Shown here: in pieces, positions 57,248-64,000 of the stretch
Layout: each line of letters opens with the position of its first letter
How positions within the stretch are numbered: position 1 is the stretch's first letter
Assembly (NCBI GenBank): GCA_016081115.2
Contig: CM071930.1
Span: 48,831,335-48,895,334 of the forward strand
Length of the DNA: 64,000 nucleotides
DNA from: Rehmannia glutinosa
Taxonomy: Eukaryota > Streptophyta > Magnoliopsida > Lamiales > Orobanchaceae
Reading direction: 5' to 3'
The notes under the pieces: generated by a model
The model's database searches: none
What the model was told of the DNA's origin: nothing
What the model saw: only the letters and a program-made list of their open reading frames with translations
Made by a program: the position numbers and the translations under genes

Positions 57248-60200
57248 CTATTTCTCTTGTTTACGGGCTTCCTCTCGCAATACTGCTTTAACGTAAATCT
57301 CGTAACAGCATCCTGAGTACAAAGAATATCAATAACAGCAGGGTATAAGACTCGGACGTTAAATATTCCATAAAAGGCCTAACAAGTATAATTGGAGTTT
57401 AGTTTTATCATACACAATATTTTAAAGAAATGAATACACTATTTTTATCGTAAGGTAAGATTTGGTACTTGGAGACAAAAATGAAATAGCAGCAGTTCTC
57501 GAAATACTAGAATGTTAGGGATCGACGTCATAAACACGAATTAATAAATTTTGCACCATTAGAATCACCAACCCATTGTTTCTTATTACTTAGAAGCTAA
57601 TAGTTATACATAAAATAAGGATTCAATTAATAGAGGAGGTTTGCAGCACTTTCCATTGCACGGATAAATATTCAGCAAAAAAGATTTGGATTTGGGGAGA
57701 GGATTTGGGGAAAGATTTCAAATGACTCCAAATAGAAAGGATTTGAAATCCTTCAAAATGACTCTAAAAATAGCTTTCAAGGATTTGAAATCCATCATAG
57801 AATCATTCCATCCAAACAACCTTAATGGATTTGTTATGATGAAATTGAAATCCATAGCTCAAATCCTTCCATCCAAATGGAGCCTTAAGGTTCAGTCTAA
57901 TTCAGAAAAAAAAAAAAAAAAAACCTAGCTATTTTACAATTGAACCTCAAGAGCGGGGGTACCAGTAAAAAAAAAACCTCAAAGGGGGTGTTTTGAATAC
58001 CTTAAGGGTGGTGCATTTGGATGGGAGGATTTGGGAGGGGATTTGGGATGAGGGATTTGAAATCCTTAGCTAAATCCACACCCTTGTTTGGCATATAAAA
58101 CCAAATCAATGGATTTCAAATCCATCTTTAAATTTTAGTTCATTTTCAAAGAATTTTAAATCCCTCCCAAAACCTAGTCATTTGAAATCCATTCTTTTTT
58201 TCCCTTTATGCTCAGTTGCAATTTACACACACTATACACATTGCACACATTTACACACACTACACATATTTACACACGCTACACACACTGCACACACTTA
58301 CACACATTTACACACACTATACACATTTACACACACACACTCATGCATACTCTCACTCACATATTCACACCACATTATCTTCAAACACACACACACATAC
58401 TCACACAAAGTTATATATTTCAAATTTTTATTAGTGTATAAAATTATAATTATTTATAAAATAATAAGATTATATCTTTTATTTTTATTTATTAAATGTT
58501 AAATAAAAAAATGAATAGAGCTTTTAAATTTTTTTAATCAAAATTTACGATGGATTTGAAATCCCTACACATATCCACATCATCCAAAAAAGGGGTGGAT
58601 TTCAAATCCAAGGGTTTGAAATCCATTGATTTGAAATCCCTTGGAATTTCAAATCCCTCCATCCAAATGGACCCTAAGAGGGTATTAGTACTTTCAAAAG
58701 ATAAGTAGAGTTTTTTGTAATTAGGCTAAACCTTAGGCGTAGTTTTTGTAATTTATTCTTAAGGGAAAGACAAATACTTCCCCAATCATCCAAATATTGC
58801 TTCGCAAACTGGAGCAGTTGCTACTCCCTACCCACACTGTCTCTCGACTCTCACTTTCCGTCAAACAAATACATATTCCGCCAAAATACCTGCAAGCTAC
58901 TTGTATACAGAACATACCACCCAGCCCAAGTGGGAAGGGCATATATAATCTTGAACACTCATTCGCTACTATCTCTACTTTGTCTAACAAATGGTTGTCC
59001 ATAATGAATGAGAGCTTTTGGTTGGGTGCTAATTTAAATTCATAAATGAAATATGGCCAATTCTCACATCATCTCAGGATGATATTACCAGCACTCCACT
59101 AAAACAACCATTTGATCTCCACTTAGAGGACCATTTGATCTCCACTTAGAGGGTGTTTGGCTGAGCTTATTTCAAAACATCTTATAAGATGTTTGAGAGC
59201 TTATAAGCTCTCTAGATGTGTTTGGTTAAGTTTTTTTAAAAAGATCTTGTAAGCTCCTAAAATAAGATGTTAGGAGCTTATAAGTTCGTTTTAAAAAAGG
59301 TGGGGGATCCCACCTTATTCTCAAAATAAGATCTTATTTTAACAACCTCCTTTGACTTTGGTCATTTAAATTACAAAAATGTCAATATGAACATCACTGT
59401 TTCATCTTATTTTATCCAAACACTTCAACCACTTATTTTTATAATAAGATCTAACATCTTTCAAATAAGCTTAGCCAAACACCCTCTTAGTCTAGAGGCC
59501 AGCCAACACTATCAAATATTAGCATGCCATCCTAGTTCTCGTAGTGAAATTATTTATACTGCAACTACACCGGCAAAATTCCACAAACATTTCTAGTAAT
59601 TGAATTTTCAAGGTTCTAATTGGAACCAATTATTTTAGAAGGCTAGATAACAAATTTTTGTAGTTAAATTAGTTATAACCATAACCAAATGTTGCCTATG
59701 CAAATAAGACAAAGAGCAAGTCTCTTGTGAGACGGTCTCACGGATCTAAATCCGTGAGACGGACCTCCTAAGGGCTCCGTCTTGAGAACATGAACCATGA
59801 AAATAAATTTAAAAATAATAATGAACCATGAAGAAACAAAAATAAACCCTAAAAACATGAACCATGAAGAATAAACCCGAAAAACAAAAATAAACCCAAA
59901 AAATAAAACATAAACCCTAAAAAAAACTAAAAATTCTAAAAACTCAAATCAATTAAAAATAAACCCATGAAACAAAATAAACCCTAAAAAACAAATATAA
60001 ACCCTAAGAAAAATAAAATCTGAAAAAAAAAAACCTTTAAAACTTTGTGTAAGGGCTCCGTCTCACGGATCTAAATCCGTGAGACCGTCTCACGCAAGTT
60101 TTTGCCTAAGACAAATTACCCAATTTCTATCTAGGTCTTTCTATTTGTCAGTTCATGTATTATACAGAACTTTCGAAGACAAAGAATGTCAGTTTTATGT

Positions 60201-62120
60201 TTCACCTGCTCAGATCATATCAATATATAAAGTAGCATCAAAATAAAGCATTTCATCAACCTAGCAAATACTTTTAGGATAAAGGCATACAAAAACAGCT
60301 ATAAAGCCTGAGAACATGGTACAGTCAAATTGTAGCGAAGTGATAAACATACCAGCTACAACTACGACTGTAAGAACGTCTCCGACAATTTTGAGACGTC
60401 GCACACTTTTCTTGGTCGATTTGAAGCGTTTTAGTGATGGGTGTTCCTCCAAGAGCTGAAAAACAACGAGCTTGACTTAATAAAGATGCACAACACAACA
60501 AAATTGAAAAGATGGAGAAATGGGCCAAAAAAGTGCAGGGCGAAATATAAAACAAGCAGCCTGTGGAGAAAATAAATGTCAAGTTGCCAAAATTCAATGG
60601 AGTAATTTCAACTCAGCACACCACAAATCAAGCATCAAAACGATGTTGCAGCCACAAATGTGTATGCATGCAAAGACATGCATATGAGAAGAAAGAGAGT
60701 TAAAAGGAAGAGAAAATGGGACTACATATCACACTAAGTATTGAATGCAATCTGGCAATCCACAGTGCGGCAGGAATCTTGAGGCAGCAGAAAATTGCAT
60801 TATAAATTTAACAAAAAGCCATTTGAGGCATCAAAGGAAAAATAAAAGAAGGCAAACCAAAACCATTATAGTTTGATGCTTCCAAAAAATTGACAATCCT
60901 TTTATATGTGGACAGATCCTTAAGAATGGTTTCATTGTCTAGCTCTAATGAGAAAAACGAAATAAGAATTCTAATGAAGAAAAGTAAATCTTTGAATTAT
61001 GATAGTTCCTGTTTTCTAAATTAAGCTCTTAAGAATCAGATTAGATACATCTAGGGCACTGATTTAATAACCACCTCTCAAACTTCAAGTCAGTAACACA
61101 AAACTCCACCAACTTGTATGGAATTCTCACGCAGTTACCAATCTGAGAGAATAATTTGATCTTTTGTAGCTATTTTTCTTATCTTTTCTGTGGGAGGGAG
61201 TATTTACATCGGATTTCATATTAAGAGCCTTGCAAGGCTACGAAAAGATAATACTTCAGAAACATAACTCTGCTTCGCACCTAAGATATACAATAACAAA
61301 AAAAAAAAGAATCCTATCATGTCCGAATTCCTACATCTAATACCCGTGTTCTTAGAATTAGCGGACAATTTTTCTTTTTCCAATTTTTAAATCAAATTTA
61401 GAATTTTCTCACAATCTCACTCCAATTTGACAACAATAAACCTCTGACAAAGTCCAACTTATTCTAACTAAAACCCCTTTTCCGTGCTTCAGTAAGCAGA
61501 TAAAATCAAAATAAACAATCTGGCTTGTCAACTTACTACTTAGCTTTTTTTCTTTTTTCATCTCCATTCCCATTCAGTTGATTCATAGCAGATATAGCAT
61601 CTAATTAGCACATAAAATCAGAAAGATTTCCCACATCTTCAACTATCTTCATTCTTCTACACTTTCTCAATTCAGCTTTTAATTCTGATGTAACACTTCA
61701 CCCTTGACCAAGAAAATATATTTTCTCCATTACCCATACATACATTCAGATCCCAGTTAAAAGTTTTCCTACTGCATACGATCGAGAAGAAATATACAAG
61801 AAACTCAAAACCAAATGATTAATCCAACACAAAAAAAAAAAAAAAAAAACAGGTAAGTACTCACAGCCTTCTCGCGAGCCCCTGGCTCCACATGAAACCC
61901 ACGCCTTGAGAGCATCAACGAATCATCAGCTTTCTGCGTAAATTTTCAAAAGAGACATCAACTTTTACAGCTTATTCCCAATTTTTAACAGTAAAAAAGC
62001 AAAATCAAGTCGGAATAGGATACACATATACATAAATAACATATATATATATATATATACACACACCTGGGAATTGAGTCGGAGAGCGGAAAGATTGGTT
62101 TTATTGAGTAAAAATGCCAT
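57248..62120 (-). CDS. SDH7: Succinate dehydrogenase subunit 7-like, mitochondrial (4 exons)
   Basis: Spliced minus-strand CDS: exon 1 62067-62120, exon 2 61865-61933, exon 3 60353-60455, exon 4 57248-57312 (291 bp, 96 residues, TAG stop at 57248). All introns are GT/AG and all joints keep frame; exon 3/4 splits a Gly codon. The protein starts MAFLLNKTNLSALRLNSQ, a short Leu/Arg-rich mitochondrial presequence. SRRGFHVEPGAREKA and a basic KRFKSTKKSVRRLK precede the hydrophobic segment VGDVLTVVVVAGCCYEIYV (one membrane span), and the tail is VLREEARKQEK. Length and order match the plant-specific SDH7 subunit of complex II, in the inner membrane. Introns are about 0.13, 1.4 and 3.0 kb; the last is full of MITEs. 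No coding defect is visible. Recognition is from memory of the family. Confidence 0.85.
57684..57886. mobile_element. Degenerate Tourist-like MITE in SDH7 intron 3
   Basis: GGATTTGAAATCC words and a right end CCATCCAAATGGAGCC match the inverted end of the MITE at 58006-58674. The left end is incomplete, so limits are approximate and no duplication is seen. Confidence 0.5.
58006..58674. mobile_element. PIF/Harbinger-type (Tourist-like) MITE with internal (AC)n
   Basis: Left end GGGTGGTGCATTTGGATGGGAGGATTTG; right end inverted GGGTCCATTTGGATGGAGGGATTTG. TAA is duplicated at 58003-58005 and 58675-58677. Many GGATTTGAAATCC words inside. The middle (58224-58410) is an ACACTATACACATTTACACAC-type repeat. 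Confidence 0.85.
58224..58410. repeat. (AC)-rich microsatellite-like tract inside the MITE
   Basis: Repeated TTACACACACTACACA-like units with pure CACACACACA runs at the end. Confidence 0.85.
59107..59152. repeat. 23-bp perfect tandem duplication at a MITE edge
   Basis: ACCATTTGATCTCCACTTAGAGG occurs twice in a row, the second copy running into the MITE start. Confidence 0.9.
59149..59486. mobile_element. PIF/Harbinger-type (Tourist-like) MITE in SDH7 intron 3
   Basis: Ends GAGGGTGTTTGGCTGAGCTTATTT and inverted GAGGGTGTTTGGCTAAGCTTATTT, flanked by TTA at 59146-59148 and 59487-59489. 338 bases with internal inverted repeats of CTTATAAG/AAGATCTT words. Confidence 0.9.
59714..60106. mobile_element. 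MULE-type foldback MITE in SDH7 intron 3
   Basis: Left GAGCAAGTCTCTTGTGAGACGG; right inverted GGCAAAAACTTGCGTGAGACGG. A perfect 9-bp duplication TAAGACAAA (59705-59713, 60107-60115) indicates a MULE origin. Each end contains two nested palindromes (GTGAGACGGTCTCAC and TCACGGATCTAAATCCGTGA). The middle is AAATAAACCCTAAAAA-type low-complexity sequence. Confidence 0.92.
60456..61864 (-). other. SDH7 intron 2
   Basis: No repeat with recognisable ends and no other gene found. AT-rich, with an A-run near 61829-61848. Confidence 0.6.
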
Positions 62121-62342
62121 GTTCTTTCGTCAATCGAAGGGCACAGAGAGAAGAAGAGTTGAGAAGAAAGTTGGCAATCTGAGAGAGTTGCTGAAATCCT
62201 TAGCACATTGCACGATGCGGAGTGTTTGGTGTGCGAGAAGGTAAAATGATTGGAGAAATGGTCTTGTTATATTTCCAACATAGCCCCTTGTTCTTATGTA
62301 TTCTCACTTCTGACCCATATTTGGGGCAAACAAAAACAATTA

Positions 62343-62593
62343 CTCCCTCGGTCCCAAATATATAGTTCACTATTTCTTTTTGGAATGTTCGAAATATATA
62401 GTCCATTTTTTATATTTAATAATATTTTTTCCATTCTTTTACTATTATAACCTTATTTAATATGCATTTTATAATTTACACTATTCATTAAATAAGGGAA
62501 AATCAAGTAAATATTTAACATATTTGTAGTTTCCAATACGTTTCTTAATATGGCGAAAAGTCAAATTGAAACTATATATTTGGGATGGAGGAG
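62343..62593. mobile_element. Stowaway-type (Tc1/mariner) MITE upstream of SDH7
   Basis: CTCCCTCGGTCCCAAATATATAG and its inverse CTATATATTTGGGATGGAGGAG end the element; the TA target is duplicated (62341-62342, 62594-62595). It starts about 220 bases upstream of the SDH7 ATG, so it may lie in the promoter. Confidence 0.93.
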
Positions 62594-62769
62594 TATACAT
62601 TTCCTTTGAGTCAAAAGTTTGCACCAAAAAGAGAAAAAAGAAAGAAAGAAAATGCAAACGTCTTTGTAGGTTGTAATTTGTAAAACCTTTTTTTATTTAT
62701 CAAAGTTAAAATCTCATTTTGCCCATTGTACTCTTTTTGAATATCACTTTATTATCATGTATTCTCAAT

Positions 62770-62969
62770 CAGCAGGTCTCTTGTGGGACGGTGTGAGACC
62801 GTGAAACCGTGATACTTTTAGTGTAACAAGTGATACTTTTAGTGTGAAAAGTGATACTCAAAGTAAATACACTAATTTAAGTGTATTTAGACAAGTATCA
62901 CTTTTTATACTAAAAGTATCACCGTTTCACGGTCTCATGAACTTTCACCGTCTCACATAAATTTTTGTG
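62770..62969. mobile_element. MULE-type MITE, 200 bp
   Basis: A perfect 9-bp duplication ATTCTCAAT (62761-62769, 62970-62978). Ends CAGCAGGTCTCTTGTGGGACGGTG and inverted CACAAAAATTTATGTGAGACGGTG; almost the whole element is an inverted repeat of AGTGATACTTTTAGT words. Related by its ends to the MITE at 59714-60106. Confidence 0.9.
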
Positions 62970-62978
62970 ATTCTCAAT

Positions 62979-63265
62979 TGTATCGCTTTATTTGTCTATA
63001 CTCTCACTGTGTATCACTTTACCACCTTAAACTTTTAGATTATTGTTTTATGATCATACACTCAAAAACATTACCATTTTATCTTTCCATGTTACTTTTA
63101 GTAAAATAACAAAAAATTTAAAAGTATATTTTAATATTAATAAAGTTTACTTATTTTTTAAATTAACTTTCACAAGTTAATTAATTAGCTTATATTAATT
63201 TTTATTAAAAATTATTATATTTTACATCTAGTTGCTAATTATTTAACTTTAACTAGTCTTTTACC
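62979..63265. other. AT-rich stretch, start of another repeat at its end
   Basis: No gene. AACTAGTCTTTTACCCATGCGAT at about 63250-63273 resembles the terminal sequence of a common plant repeat (ACTAGT...TTACCCGTGCGATG), which the hAT element then interrupts. Confidence 0.4.
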
Positions 63266-63273
63266 CATGCGAT

Positions 63274-63925
63274 TAGGGGTGGCCAAATGGGCAAATCGGC
63301 GTGGTCAACGGTTCCTAAACCGTGAAAGTGGTCAATAGTTCCAAAACCGGAACCAAAACCGTGTAGCCGATTAGGTTCGGTTCCTTGGTCTCAAATACCG
63401 TGGAACCAACGGTTTTAGCCGTCGGTGGGGAACCGTGATGTAACCATTTTTTAAGGTGAAAACCAATAATTTTTTTTTGGTAAATATATACTAGAAGAAA
63501 TGTTAAATGTTTATTATGATGTTTTATATTCATAACTACATAAGACACATTTTAGACCAAATGTTGTGTTTAACTACGTGAAATTTGATTCTTCTATACT
63601 CTAATAGAATATATAGATAGTTTAATATCATTATTAATATTAAGTATAAAACTTAATTGAATATTAAGTCCAAGTTTTTTTTCTTTCTTTTTTTTTTTTT
63701 TTTAATCGAAATTGATAAACTATTTTTAAAAATCAAAAATTAGCAAAAGATAAACAAACGGTTCGGTTTTAAACTTAAGGGCAGTGAAAGGGTTTAGAAT
63801 CGGATCGAACCGTCGTTTCTAGTTTTGGGACAAGGAATCGTGAGAAAACGGTTCCGGTTCCCAAAATGAGGAACCGAAACCGGCGGTTTTGGAACCGAAC
63901 CGTGTTCCGGGCCGTGATCACCCCA
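63274..63925. mobile_element. Nonautonomous hAT-type element
   Basis: Ends TAGGGGTGGCCAAATGGGC and inverted TGGGGTGATCACGGCCC, the C/TAGGGGTG-type hAT terminus. The 8-bp duplication is CATGCGAT (63266-63273) and CATGTGAT (63926-63933), differing only by a CG to TG change. Subterminal parts carry many AACCGAACCGG/GGTTCCGGTTC words on both strands, as usual for hAT transposase binding regions. No transposase inside. Confidence 0.9.
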
Positions 63926-63933
63926 CATGTGAT

Positions 63934-64000
63934 GCTGGGGTATATATATGTCAGTCTCTGTTTATCTTGTTACATATCTCGTAGGGGAACCATCCCGTTG
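63934..64000. other. Right edge, no recognised feature
   Basis: Continues the repeat interrupted by the hAT element; too short to classify. Confidence 0.4.

Noticed and set aside
58182..58502. Overlapping His/Thr-rich open frames (up to 106 residues)
   Set aside because: They are translations of the (AC)-rich tract inside a MITE in an intron; composition is purely repeat-driven.
1..64000. tRNA, rRNA and other structured RNA genes
   Set aside because: Apart from PBS sequences complementary to tRNA-Met ends, no cloverleaf or rRNA-like segment was seen on either strand by eye.

Overview
This window is repeat-dominated plant nuclear DNA, almost certainly from a eudicot. It holds one recognisable host gene near the right end. 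Evidence for a plant: spliced genes with plant-type GT/AG introns, plant SIRE-like Copia, Athila-like Gypsy and Mutator (MULE) elements carrying an Ulp1-like gene, Tourist/Stowaway-type MITEs, and a plant-specific mitochondrial complex II subunit. Foldback MITEs with GTGAGACGGTCTCAC termini remind me of repeats common in asterids (perhaps Lamiales); that placement is a guess.

Layout. (1) 1-5236: 5' part of a minus-strand SIRE-like Copia element (A) with LTR, PBS, gag and integrase. It sits inside the integrase region of (2) a plus-strand Copia element (B, 5242 to about 12046) with integrase, RT, RNase H, an extra 3' ORF, PPT and 3' LTR. (3) About 12.2-18.9 kb: a KI-type MULE with two convergent, decayed genes: DUF1985+Ulp1 protease (plus) and mudrA-like transposase (minus). 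(4) 19-21.7 kb: AT-rich DNA with nothing firm except a doubtful phytocyanin-like remnant. (5) 21744-31350: a short-LTR minus-strand element (E, TSD CAAGT), split by an Athila-like Gypsy element (F, 22473-30472) that has gag and an ATHILA ORF1-type gene but no pol. (6) 31523-52508: a heavily decayed plus-strand Copia element (G), split by a 14.1-kb SIRE-like Copia element (H, 33198-47292, minus, TSD TATGT) with gag, pol and a very long 3' ORF. (7) 53105-56098: a MULE with long TIRs and a perfect 9-bp TSD. (8) 57248-62120: the four-exon SDH7-like gene (succinate dehydrogenase subunit 7) on the minus strand. Its large third intron hosts three or four MITEs, and its upstream region hosts a Stowaway MITE, a MULE MITE and a nonautonomous hAT element.

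How it fits together: three host/guest retroelement pairs (A in B, F in E, H in G) give a relative insertion order. Nearly all TE coding regions carry stops or frameshifts, often TAG/TGA where the family has CAG, CGA or TGG, as expected from deamination of methylated cytosine. The most interesting signals are regulatory. F carries arrays of a CACACGGCCGTGTG palindrome upstream of both its LTR TATA box and an internal TATA box ahead of its 3' ORF, and H also has a plant-like core promoter ahead of its 3' ORF.
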